Source: CAZGCA01 sp964524145
GTDB lineage: Bacteria > Hydrogenedentota > CAZGCA01
Assembly: GCA_964524145.1 (NCBI GenBank)
Contig: CAZGCA010000003.1
Location: 52,962-116,961, forward strand
Direction: 5' to 3'
Length of the DNA: 64,000 bases
Shown here: positions 43,971 to 51,791 of the stretch, in pieces
Layout of the letters: every line of letters begins with the position of its first letter
How positions within the stretch are numbered: the stretch's first letter is position 1
The notes under the pieces: generated by a model
What the model saw: only the letters and a program-made list of their open reading frames with translations
Told to the model about the DNA's origin: nothing
Databases searched by the model: none
Made by a program: the position numbers and the translations under genes

Positions 43971-44888
43971 ATGTTTGACGATGTCGTTGAAGCTCTGTCG
44001 AGATACGAGGTTGTTCTGGAGCCGGACGAGGACACGCCGGAGTGGTGGGCGGGCGCGCCGTCGGTGGTGTTGACGGACGACGGGACGTTTTATCTGGCGG
44101 CCCGGATGCGCGAGGGCAACTCGCCGCGGGGCAGGCGCGGGTACGAGGTCCGTATTCTCAAGAGTGCGGACGGGCGGCGGTTCGAGCCCGTCAACCATAT
44201 ACGGCGCGAGGATGCGGGCGTGTCGGGGTTCGAACGGCCCGCGCTTGTGACGGACCCGAAGACGGGCAGGTTCAGGCTATACGGGTGCAGCGGATTCGAG
44301 CGCGGCTGGGCTATTCTGAAGTTCGACGACGCAGACGATCCGGCGGAGTTCGACGCGCGGTCGGCCAGACCCATCATCTCGGAAGACCACCCCGACGATG
44401 GGTTTGCCCGCGTCACCGGGTACAAAGACCCCGTGGTGTTTTGGAAAAGAGACCGGTGGCACATGTTTGTTATCGGCACGGACCGCGTCGAACGTATTCA
44501 CCATTTCACGAGCGATGACGGCGAATCCTGGAGCCGGGTGTCGCGGCCCGTGATGGAGAACGACGGGTGGCACAACTTCTACACGCGGCCGGCGAGCGTG
44601 CTGCCGCTGGCCGTCGGGTACCTGTTCGTCTACGAAGGGTCGAGCGTCGAGTGGCGCGACCCCGTGTACAACATCGCGACTGGTCTGGCCTACTCGCCGG
44701 ACCTCGAGACGTTCATCGATTTGACGCCGGACGAGCCGCTTTTGAAGAGCACGACGCCCGGCGACTATCATACGTGGCGGTACTCGCACTGGATGCGCGT
44801 CAAAGACGAGGTGTTCGTCTACTTCGAGGCGGCACGGCCCAACAACACAAACGAGGTGCGTCTGGGCAGGTTCGACTCCGCCCTTTAG
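43971..44888 (+). CDS. Five-bladed beta-propeller glycosidase-like protein (GH43/GH130 type)
   Basis: 305 residues from ATG 43971; the frame extends far upstream only inside the DUF1080 gene. Propeller-blade repeats are visible: WWAGAPSVVLTDDGTFYLAARMRE, GFERPALVTDPKTGRFRLYGC, GYKDPVVFWKRDRWHMFVIG, WHNFYTRPASVLPLAVGYLFVYEGS and YNIATGLAYSPDLETF. The KDPVVF Asp is a candidate catalytic or ligand residue. No signal peptide, so it acts in the cytoplasm on an oligosaccharide brought in. Confidence 0.75.
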   Translation: MFDDVVEALSRYEVVLEPDEDTPEWWAGAPSVVLTDDGTFYLAARMREGNSPRGRRGYEVRILKSADGRRFEPVNHIRREDAGVSGFERPALVTDPKTGRFRLYGCSGFERGWAILKFDDADDPAEFDARSARPIISEDHPDDGFARVTGYKDPVVFWKRDRWHMFVIGTDRVERIHHFTSDDGESWSRVSRPVMENDGWHNFYTRPASVLPLAVGYLFVYEGSSVEWRDPVYNIATGLAYSPDLETFIDLTPDEPLLKSTTPGDYHTWRYSHWMRVKDEVFVYFEAARPNNTNEVRLGRFDSAL

Positions 44889-44900
44889 AACGAGGTCGAG

Positions 44901-45116
44901 ATGACGGAAGAAACAAGCATTACCGACAAAGACAGAAAAATGGCGAAGCAGTGCCTCGAATGCCCCGTGTGCGGTCATGCGCGCAGGAAACAGCGAGGCA
45001 TAGCCTACTGGTTCGTCAAGAAGATCGAGGGCAGCGTCTGCCCATACTGCAAGGCATACGAAAGGGTGTATGGCCGCAAGGCTCACGAGCCGATGCCGAG
45101 GCAAGAAAGCAACTGA
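44901..45116 (+). CDS. Small zinc-ribbon-like protein, unknown
   Basis: 71 residues, GAGG upstream. Four to five cysteines form a CLECPVCGHARRK...CPYCKAYE arrangement (CPVC and CPYC about 29 residues apart), suggesting one zinc ribbon. It starts 12 bases after the propeller gene and is probably in that operon. No family recognised. Confidence 0.6.
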   Translation: MTEETSITDKDRKMAKQCLECPVCGHARRKQRGIAYWFVKKIEGSVCPYCKAYERVYGRKAHEPMPRQESN

Positions 45117-45374
45117 CATAACCTGCGGTGGTCGCAGGCTGGTCCATACGGGAAATCTCGGCTTGAAGGGAAAACAAGCACCCGGTGAAAGTGCGTAGCG
45201 AGGTAAGGCGGAACAGAAGAACAGCTACTCCGCCTAGTCCGTGAACTAGAACAAGCAGCGGCGCGACCGGAGGCGTGCCTGAGCAGTACAGTGCTGGCCC
45301 AGTTGCCGCCAGGTTCATATCGAGAATATCGGATCGCGCTCGTTACGCTGCACGAGTAAACCCAGGAGGTCAAA

Positions 45375-45950
45375 ATGAAAGCAATCGCTATCTGTGGAAG
45401 CCCGAGAGAAAACGGGAACACGGAAACGCTTCTGACCACGTGTCTGGACGTTCTTGAGACCGAAGGCATCGGCGTGGAATTAATCCCTCTCCGCACGAAG
45501 ACCGTGCAAGGGTGCATCGCCTGCCGTACGTGCCAAAAGACAAAGGACAAGACCTGCGCCATCAAAGACGATGATTTCCACGACATCTTTCAGGTAATGC
45601 AACAGGCCGATATCATTGTTGTAGGCTCTCCGGTGTACTTTGGCTCGGCCACGCCTCAGCTGATGACGCTGCTCGATCGTGCGGGATATGTGTCCCGGGC
45701 CAATGGCGATCTGTTCTCGCGCAAGGTCGGCGGACCAATCACTGTGGCCCGTCGCGCTGGTCAGAACTTCACCTACGCCCAACTGCTTTACTGGTTCATG
45801 GTCAACGACATGGTCGTTCCCGGTTCGACTTACTGGAATGTGGCTATCGGCAGGGCACCTGGCGACGTCAACGATGATACCGAAGGTATTGAAACCGTCC
45901 AGCGGTTCGCCCAGAATCTTGCTTGGCTCGCGAAGAAACTGAAAGGCTGA
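45375..45950 (+). CDS. Flavodoxin-fold NAD(P)H-dependent FMN reductase / iron-sulfur flavoprotein-like
   Basis: 191 residues with AGGAGG before the ATG. FMN-binding start KAIAICGSPRENGNTETLL, then GCIACRTCQKTKDKTCAIKDDD (compact Cys cluster that in iron-sulfur flavoproteins binds [4Fe-4S]), and IIVVGSPVYFGSATPQLMTLLDR. It transfers electrons between ferredoxin or NAD(P)H and an unknown acceptor in anaerobes. It is preceded by a 258-base gap in which I see only small hairpins. Confidence 0.87.
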   Translation: MKAIAICGSPRENGNTETLLTTCLDVLETEGIGVELIPLRTKTVQGCIACRTCQKTKDKTCAIKDDDFHDIFQVMQQADIIVVGSPVYFGSATPQLMTLLDRAGYVSRANGDLFSRKVGGPITVARRAGQNFTYAQLLYWFMVNDMVVPGSTYWNVAIGRAPGDVNDDTEGIETVQRFAQNLAWLAKKLKG

Positions 45951-46026
45951 CGAAGCTGGGAAAGCGCCCACGGTTGGTCACGGTGAGCGGGTCCGTGGAA
46001 CCAGCCGGGGTTTCTCCATTGAGCAG

Positions 46027-47241
46027 ATGAACATGCTTGTGACAAAACACTCTATGTACCTCCCGGTGTTGATAGTCTTGGGTCTCCTGAGTTCCTGGTC
46101 GGCGTCCGGCCAGGTCGACTTTCAGGCGGATATTGTCCTCTACGACGCCACTATCTACACAGCCGACGATACCTTCCCGAAGGCCCAAGCGGCCGCCATA
46201 ACGGGAACAAGGATCACGGCAGTCGGGTCAAACAGCCAGATACGGGAGTTTGAGGGCCCGGACACGCTCGTGACACGTCTTAGCGGCCTGACGGTGGTAC
46301 CTGGCCTTATTGACGCGGACTGCCGCATGCTCGAGTTTGGCCGCAAGTTGTGCGGAGTGGACGCTGCCGAGCCGGAAGGTGGCGGCGAAAAAGAAATGCT
46401 TGCCGCCGCGATAGACGCCTGCGTCGAGGTTGGGCTCACGGGCGTCCACGATTTTCGCGCCGGCCCCGACGTCATCGAACTGTACAAGGATCTGATGGAC
46501 GACGGACGGCTGAAGCTGAGGGTGTACGCGATAGCCGACACGTTGATCGAGCGACCCGTAATCGGCCTTGGAAACAACATGTTGACGGTGCGCAGCGTCG
46601 GCCTTGTCTGCGACGAACCGGGCGGCCCATTGACGGCTTCCGGGGAGGATCTATGTGCTGCGACGAAGACGGCGCTCGAACGCGGTCTGCAGGTCTGCAC
46701 TCGCGCGACAGGCGAGCGCGCGGTCCACACGGTGCTCGATGCCTACGAGCGCGCCCTGCAAGATGTTCCCGTCAGGGACCACCGGCTGAGGATAGCGGGC
46801 GCGCAAGGTTTGTCGGATGCCGATCTACCCCGGCTTGCCGGGCTGGGCGTCATCCCGTCGATATGTCCGGTGCAACTTATGGCGGACGGGAAGGAGCACA
46901 TTGATACGTGGCGCGGGGTGATCGGGACGGGCTCGATCGTCCCCGCTGGTTCAGGTTTTCCTGCGAGCCCCCACAACCCGTTGTTGGGTTTCCACGCTGC
47001 CGTCACGCGAATGGAGATGACGCGGGACGAGGCGCTCAAGAGCTACACTGTCTGGCCCGCAGAGGCCGCTTTCGAGCGCGATAGGAAAGGCTCGATTGTC
47101 CCCGGCAAGCTTGCGGACCTTGTCATACTCGACAGTGACATCATGAGCTGTCCGCCGGAGAAAATCCCGGAAACAAAGGTCATCATGACGGTAGTCGGCG
47201 GGCACCCGGTCTATCGCTCAACCGGGCCGGAAACGAAATAA
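46027..47241 (+). CDS. Exported amidohydrolase-fold protein lacking the metal ligands (pseudoenzyme candidate)
   Basis: 404 residues, signal peptide through about residue 28. The fold follows the YtcJ/Amidohydro_3 pattern (DIVLYDATIYTADDTFPKAQAAAITGTRI...VVPGLID; ERAVHTVLDAYE; FPASPHNPLLGFHAAVTRMEM; KGSIVPGKLADLVILD). The metal ligands are replaced: HxH after VPGLID reads D98-C-R100, the barrel His reads Arg226 (VCTRATGE for VHAIGD), the next His reads Gly258 (RIAGAQ for RIEHAQ), and the Asp reads Gly310 (GSGFP for GSDFP). It is also about 130 residues shorter than usual. The frame is intact, so it may be a binding protein or a decaying gene. Confidence 0.8.
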   Translation: MNMLVTKHSMYLPVLIVLGLLSSWSASGQVDFQADIVLYDATIYTADDTFPKAQAAAITGTRITAVGSNSQIREFEGPDTLVTRLSGLTVVPGLIDADCRMLEFGRKLCGVDAAEPEGGGEKEMLAAAIDACVEVGLTGVHDFRAGPDVIELYKDLMDDGRLKLRVYAIADTLIERPVIGLGNNMLTVRSVGLVCDEPGGPLTASGEDLCAATKTALERGLQVCTRATGERAVHTVLDAYERALQDVPVRDHRLRIAGAQGLSDADLPRLAGLGVIPSICPVQLMADGKEHIDTWRGVIGTGSIVPAGSGFPASPHNPLLGFHAAVTRMEMTRDEALKSYTVWPAEAAFERDRKGSIVPGKLADLVILDSDIMSCPPEKIPETKVIMTVVGGHPVYRSTGPETK

Positions 47242-47279
47242 CCCCCCTGTGCACGCGTCACAGCGTACACAAGGGGGTT
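47240..47279. terminator. Strong hairpin between convergent genes
   Basis: AACCCCC/GGGGGTT, then TGTG/CACA and ACGC-type pairs around a six-base loop. No long T-tract on either side, so termination efficiency is uncertain. It starts at the amidohydrolase stop and ends 18 bases before the hydrogenase large-subunit stop. Confidence 0.65.
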
Positions 47280-47297
47280 GATTCTCGATTCTCTGTC

Positions 47298-48605
47298 CTA
47301 TCTGATGTTGAGCTTGACCTTGACGGCGTGGGCCGAGCAGGATATGCACGGATCGTACGCCCTCACGAGCATCTCGCAGAACAGCTCGATCTCCTTCTCG
47401 TCTTTGTCGAGAATGGACGGGACCAGCGCCTCGAGGTCCTTCTGGATGTTCTCGTGGTTCTGGTTGGTCGGGATGACGCCGTTCGCCGCGACGCACAGCC
47501 CGTCCTTGTCGTACTCGTAGTCGTGGAAGAGTATGCCGCGCGGCACGTCGTCCGACGCAATCCCGCGCCCGGCTTTCACCTCGACCTTGCTCGGTTTCTC
47601 GTCTTTGATCCCGTCGGCGAGCAGTTCGTCCGTCAGCCGGATCGAGTCCTCAACCGAGTGGACGCACTCGACCACCTGGGCCACACTTATCATGTACGGG
47701 TTCGTGCATATGGCCTTCAGGCCAAGCATCTCCGCAACCTCTTTAGCGAGCGGCGTAAGCTGCTTGTGGTTGAGGTTGAACCGTGCAAGCGCGCCAACCA
47801 TGTACGCGTCGCGCTTGTTCTTGGCATGCTTCGCTGTCGAATGCCGCACGATGAACTCGTTGGTGACGTCCAGGTACTCCTCGACCGGGAACCTGCCGGC
47901 ATCCGTCGAACCGATATCGCCGTCGTAGAGCGCGTACTCCTCGTCGGAGACAAGGCCGATATACTCGGTTTCGCGCTCGAAGGGCGGAATCTTGCCCGCA
48001 ACGGATTTCACCACGCCTGCCAGTGCCTTCAGATCCTCGACACCTTCCAGGAACCGCTTCTTGAGATACTGAAGCTCCTTGACGGTCGGCCACATGGTCC
48101 ACCCGCCAACGGTACACCGGATCGGGTGCGTCGTGCGGCCGCCGACGATGTCGCACACCTCGTTCGAGAGCCTGTGCACCCTCACGACGGTGAGCACTTC
48201 GTCCGGATGCGATGACGCGAGCGGTATCACGCTGCCTACACCGAAGAGGTCCGGCACCACAAGGTAACCCACATGGAGAATATGGCTTTGCAAGTTCTCC
48301 ATGTGCAGCAGTAACTTCCGCAACTTGACAGTCTGTTCCGTTACCTGCACGTCAAGCGCTTTCTCGGTGGCCTTGAGCGACGCGAACGTGTGCCCGATGG
48401 AGCAGATACCGCATATTCGCGCCGTGATATGGTGGAGCTCATCCCACCGTCGGCCACGCACCATCGCTTCGAAGAAGCGAGGTGCCTCCGTAACCTCCCA
48501 GAGGCATTTCTTGACCTCTCCGTCCTTGACGTCAACGACGATATTACCGTGACCCTCGACACGGGTCAGGTGCTCGACGTTGATCGATACGTTCGCCTTA
48601 CTCAT
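47298..48605 (-). CDS. hydA: [NiFe] hydrogenase large subunit, group 3b type
   Basis: 435 residues from ATG 48605, with GGAGGTGG upstream and a 4-base overlap with hydD. The nickel-binding motifs are RICGICSIGH (Cys65, Cys68) and DPCISCSAH (Cys420, Cys423), followed by a nine-residue tail likely removed by a maturation protease after the His. It forms the catalytic subunit of a cytoplasmic bidirectional hydrogenase/sulfhydrogenase with the three genes upstream. No hyp maturation genes or protease are in the window. Confidence 0.94.
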   Translation of the reverse strand: MSKANVSINVEHLTRVEGHGNIVVDVKDGEVKKCLWEVTEAPRFFEAMVRGRRWDELHHITARICGICSIGHTFASLKATEKALDVQVTEQTVKLRKLLLHMENLQSHILHVGYLVVPDLFGVGSVIPLASSHPDEVLTVVRVHRLSNEVCDIVGGRTTHPIRCTVGGWTMWPTVKELQYLKKRFLEGVEDLKALAGVVKSVAGKIPPFERETEYIGLVSDEEYALYDGDIGSTDAGRFPVEEYLDVTNEFIVRHSTAKHAKNKRDAYMVGALARFNLNHKQLTPLAKEVAEMLGLKAICTNPYMISVAQVVECVHSVEDSIRLTDELLADGIKDEKPSKVEVKAGRGIASDDVPRGILFHDYEYDKDGLCVAANGVIPTNQNHENIQKDLEALVPSILDKDEKEIELFCEMLVRAYDPCISCSAHAVKVKLNIR

Positions 48606-49339
48606 TTCACCACCTCCGAGTACGTATCGTAAAGCCTCAGCATCTTCAAGGCATCGTCGACGCTGAGACCATACTTCTCCAGCACTTCCTTTTCTGCGTT
48701 TATGTTCGGGTCGTCTACCAGCCCTCGGCATCCCCAGCAGATGCTCCCGTTATTGACGCAGCGAGAGCTGCAGCCCGCGCGAGTCACCGGGCCCAGGCAG
48801 AACATCCCTTTCTCGAACACGCAGACGTTCTCGTTCTTCTTGCACTCGACGCAAACCGGGTAGTTCGGTATGTCCGGTTTGACGCCGAGCAGCAGCGCCT
48901 TGAGGACCTTCACGAACTCGCCCTTGTCGATGGGGCAGCCGTGCACGTAGTAATCGACGGGCACAACGGCGTCGACAGGCCGCGCGGGGTAGGTCTCGAA
49001 CCAGTCGGCCTTGTCGCCGTAGACGATCTTCTTCACCTCGTCCATCGACTGGAGGTTTTTCAGACAGTTGATGCCGCCGATAGTGGCGCAGGCACCGATC
49101 GCCACGAGCACTTTCGCGTTCTCTCGTATCTTCTTCAGTCTCGCCTCATCGGACTCGCGCGTTATCGAGCCTTCGATGAAGGCGATATCGTAGTCGTCGC
49201 TGTGTTCTTTCATCACCTCGCGGAAACTCACGATGTCGACCAGCTTGAGCACCTCGAGCAGATCCTCCTCGAGGTTCGCTATCTGGAGTTGGTCGCCCTC
49301 GCATCCTGCAAAGTCAAAGAACGCCACTTTAGGTTTCAT
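48602..49339 (-). CDS. hydD: [NiFe] hydrogenase small subunit with Asp in the proximal cluster motif
   Basis: 245 residues from ATG 49339 (GGAGG upstream). It resembles group 3b HydD: FIEGSITRESDEARLKKIRENAKVLVAIGACATIGG, YVHGCPIDKGEF and CLGPVTRAGCSSRCVNNGSICWGCRG. The usual CxxC proximal [4Fe-4S] motif near the N-terminus reads C13-EG-D16, so one Cys ligand is an Asp. A Cys3-Asp proximal cluster is known in the F420-reducing hydrogenase FrhG. It relays electrons from HydA to HydG/HydB. Confidence 0.93.
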   Translation of the reverse strand: MKPKVAFFDFAGCEGDQLQIANLEEDLLEVLKLVDIVSFREVMKEHSDDYDIAFIEGSITRESDEARLKKIRENAKVLVAIGACATIGGINCLKNLQSMDEVKKIVYGDKADWFETYPARPVDAVVPVDYYVHGCPIDKGEFVKVLKALLLGVKPDIPNYPVCVECKKNENVCVFEKGMFCLGPVTRAGCSSRCVNNGSICWGCRGLVDDPNINAEKEVLEKYGLSVDDALKMLRLYDTYSEVVK

Positions 49340-49340
49340 C

Positions 49341-50180
49341 TTAGAGAGCCTCCGGTAGTGACATGATCTCGGAGAGCCTGAACACCGGCCCATCCTGACA
49401 GACGTAGACACCATTTATCTGGCAATGCCCGCATTTGCCGACGCCGCATTTCATTCTTCGTTCGAGCGATAGGATGATCCGCTTGTCCGGCAGCCCCTTG
49501 CTCTTCGCTTCGAGCATGACGAACTTGTACATCACCGGCGGGCCTACCACCACACAGTATGTTTTCGAGGGGTCAACATCGGCATGCGGGAAAAGCGTGG
49601 TGATGACGCCGACGTTGCCGTTCCAGCTTTCGTCGCCGCGGTCGACCGTCTCGTGGTACTCGACGTCCGCCCGTTTGTTCAGGTCGGCCAGCTCATCGAC
49701 AAACAGCCGCTCTGCAGGCGACCGCGCACCGAAGAAAACGACCAGCCGGTTGTAATCCTTTCTATTATCCAGGACATAGTGGATCAGGCTGCGCAACGGA
49801 ACAAGCCCGATGCCGCCCGCGACGATCAGCACGTCGTGCCCCTTCATCTCGTCGACCGGAAAACCCTTGCCCAACGGGCCTCTTATCCCGATGGTCGAAC
49901 CGGCGTCCATCGTGTGGAGCGCGCCCGTCACGTTGCCGGCACGCCGCACAGCGAGCTCGAACGTACCGTTGCGGGTGGGCGACGAAGAGATGCTTATGGG
50001 CGCCTCGCCCACGCCAAACGCTGACACCTCGACGAACTGGCCCGGCTGGTGGCCGAGCTCACGACCGCTGTCGAACTTGATCTCGAAAAGCTTCTCGGTG
50101 TCCGTCAGCTTCTCGGTCCGCACGATAGTAGCCAGCTCCGGCAGGTAAATGCTTCCAACTTCGTTTCTGGCCACGCTCAT
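49341..50180 (-). CDS. hydG: Hydrogenase FAD/NAD(P)-binding diaphorase subunit
   Basis: 279 residues. FAD domain (GHQPGQFVEVSAFGVGEAPISISSSP), NAD(P) domain (VLIVAGGIGLVPLRSLIHYVLD; YCVVVGPPVMYKF) and a C-terminal [2Fe-2S] motif (RMKCGVGKCGHCQINGVYVCQDGPVF). It exchanges electrons between NAD(P)H and the hydrogenase. It lies one base from hydB and one base from hydD. Confidence 0.94.
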   Translation of the reverse strand: MSVARNEVGSIYLPELATIVRTEKLTDTEKLFEIKFDSGRELGHQPGQFVEVSAFGVGEAPISISSSPTRNGTFELAVRRAGNVTGALHTMDAGSTIGIRGPLGKGFPVDEMKGHDVLIVAGGIGLVPLRSLIHYVLDNRKDYNRLVVFFGARSPAERLFVDELADLNKRADVEYHETVDRGDESWNGNVGVITTLFPHADVDPSKTYCVVVGPPVMYKFVMLEAKSKGLPDKRIILSLERRMKCGVGKCGHCQINGVYVCQDGPVFRLSEIMSLPEAL

Positions 50181-50181
50181 C

Positions 50182-51222
50182 TTATGCTCCCTCCTGAAGT
50201 GTGTTGAACACCGTCACCGGGTCGGCGATGTCCGGCAGGCACGCCGACGAGCAGCGACCGCATCCCACACACGCTATCATCCCGCACTTGCTGTACAGGT
50301 ACGACCCTTTGCGGAAGAACCGGTGCCTGTAGCGCTCCACCCGTTTTTCCCGGAAGTTCTCGCCCCCGGCAACGGTGGCGAACTCCTCGAGCAGGCAGCC
50401 GTCCCAGGTGCGGTACCGTTCTCCGGAGCCGAGATCAAGCGCCACCTCTTCCTTCACGTCAAAACAGTAACAGGTAGGACACACAAGGTTGCACGTCCCG
50501 CAACTGAGACAAAGCTCGGCCTTCTCCTCCCATATCGGGTGGTCGACGCTCTTTCTCAACAGCTCCGGCAGCGCTTGCGGCGAGAACTTGGCGTCGCGCT
50601 GCGAGCCCATCTCCTTCAGGCCTGCTTTGACCTTGTTGCACTTCTTGATGTCTTCTTCGCTCGCCTTCTTGGCAGAGGCGTGCTTCTTCAGGAGCTTCTC
50701 GCCGGTGTCGGTGGCTACCTCGGCCACAAACGAGTCGCCCACCTCCGTCAAGAAGATGTCGAACCCGGAATCAACGGTCGCACTGTCCATCGTGCCCCAG
50801 AACGCTTTTTCGGCAACACGTTTCGGGTTCACCCCGATTATGATCGTGTTCTCGCGTCTCTTGAGATAGTGCTCGTCCCGGTTGTCCTCGGCAAACAGGC
50901 GGTCGATCTGGTTGATCGCCTTGATGTCATACGGATGCGCACCGAAGATAACTATCGGTTCTGCATCAGCCCTTGCCTCGACGGACGGTTTGTCGCCCAG
51001 CTTGTACTCGAGCAGGGTTTCGCGCGGCGGCAACAGGTATTTCTTCGGCGACATAACCGTGACATCGTAATCCAGACAAAGCTGGTCCGGACTCTCGATG
51101 TCGTCGAAGACGTACTTGCCTTCCGCTCCTGCTTTCTCTTGGGGGCCGACTACCCGGAAGGACTTCAATAGATTCGACACGAAGTCCTTCAGCCCCTCGC
51201 GTGATAGAGTGAAACACGTCAT
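50182..51222 (-). CDS. hydB: Hydrogenase iron-sulfur subunit HydB
   Basis: 346 residues, AGGAGGT before the ATG. The C-terminal half carries two cluster motifs (LCLSCGTCNLVCPTCYCFDV and CVGCGRCSSACLPDIADP); the N-terminal half matches the HydB/AsrA family (IFGAHPYDIKAINQIDRLF, GVNPKRVAEKAFWGTM). It is first in hydBGDA, under a promoter at 51487-51515. The Pyrococcus-type enzyme reduces protons, and elemental sulfur, with NADPH. Confidence 0.93.
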   Translation of the reverse strand: MTCFTLSREGLKDFVSNLLKSFRVVGPQEKAGAEGKYVFDDIESPDQLCLDYDVTVMSPKKYLLPPRETLLEYKLGDKPSVEARADAEPIVIFGAHPYDIKAINQIDRLFAEDNRDEHYLKRRENTIIIGVNPKRVAEKAFWGTMDSATVDSGFDIFLTEVGDSFVAEVATDTGEKLLKKHASAKKASEEDIKKCNKVKAGLKEMGSQRDAKFSPQALPELLRKSVDHPIWEEKAELCLSCGTCNLVCPTCYCFDVKEEVALDLGSGERYRTWDGCLLEEFATVAGGENFREKRVERYRHRFFRKGSYLYSKCGMIACVGCGRCSSACLPDIADPVTVFNTLQEGA

Positions 51223-51486
51223 CTACCTTACCTCCTACAACGTCTGCGGGAAAGCTGACGTAACCCCGGCGCTCCTGGTTTAACTGCCGACCACGCGGCT
51301 CACTTGTTCCAGCCAAGTCGCTGGAGCAACCGCGCATCGTACGGCAGCGCTACCCTATAGAGCGCCTCCCGAACTACCAAGTGTGGTCCAAACGAGAAAC
51401 AAACGGCTACAGTGCTAATGCGGTCTGGTGAGCCCTTGTCTCGTGCACATCGCCACGATGCGCACTCCCCCCACCTGTATACCCAC

Positions 51487-51515
51487 AATATACCACAGTA
51501 TGACATCAGAATCAA
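51487..51515 (-). promoter_or_regulatory. Sigma-70 type promoter for hydBGDA
   Basis: Minus strand: TTGATT, a 17-base spacer, TATATT. It gives a leader of about 255 bases before hydB. The 393-base gap 51223-51615 holds this, the tRNA-Val promoter and no gene that I can see. Confidence 0.68.
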
Positions 51516-51564
51516 GCAAAAAAAACCGTCGTGCCAGCCGCCTACGCACGCACCCCAGGAATTC

Positions 51565-51593
51565 TTGACACGGTGGTTGCGCCGTGGTATCAT
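51565..51593 (+). promoter_or_regulatory. Sigma-70 type promoter for tRNA-Val
   Basis: TTGACA, a 17-base spacer, TATCAT, 22 bases before the tRNA 5' end. Confidence 0.82.
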
Positions 51594-51615
51594 AACGTTG
51601 CTGGTGGATGTTCTT

Positions 51616-51692
51616 GGGCGCTTAGCTCAGTTGGTTAGAGTACTACCTTGACATGGTAGGGGTCACTGGTTCAAATCCAGTAGCGCCCACCA
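51616..51692 (+). tRNA. tRNA-Val (anticodon GAC)
   Basis: Acceptor GGGCGCT/AGCGCCC with encoded CCA. D-arm TAGCTCAGTTGGTTAGAG. Anticodon stem CTACC/GGTAG with loop TTGACAT gives GAC. T-arm ACTGGTTCAAATCCAGT. It lies 99 bases upstream of thrS. Confidence 0.97.
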
Positions 51693-51791
51693 TAGCTTTG
51701 ACCGGTGTTCTCAACCGCCTGCGGATTCGATACCCTTTAATGGGGGTGGCGTAACCGTAACGGTCCTTGACACTTAAGGGGAAAAACACAG

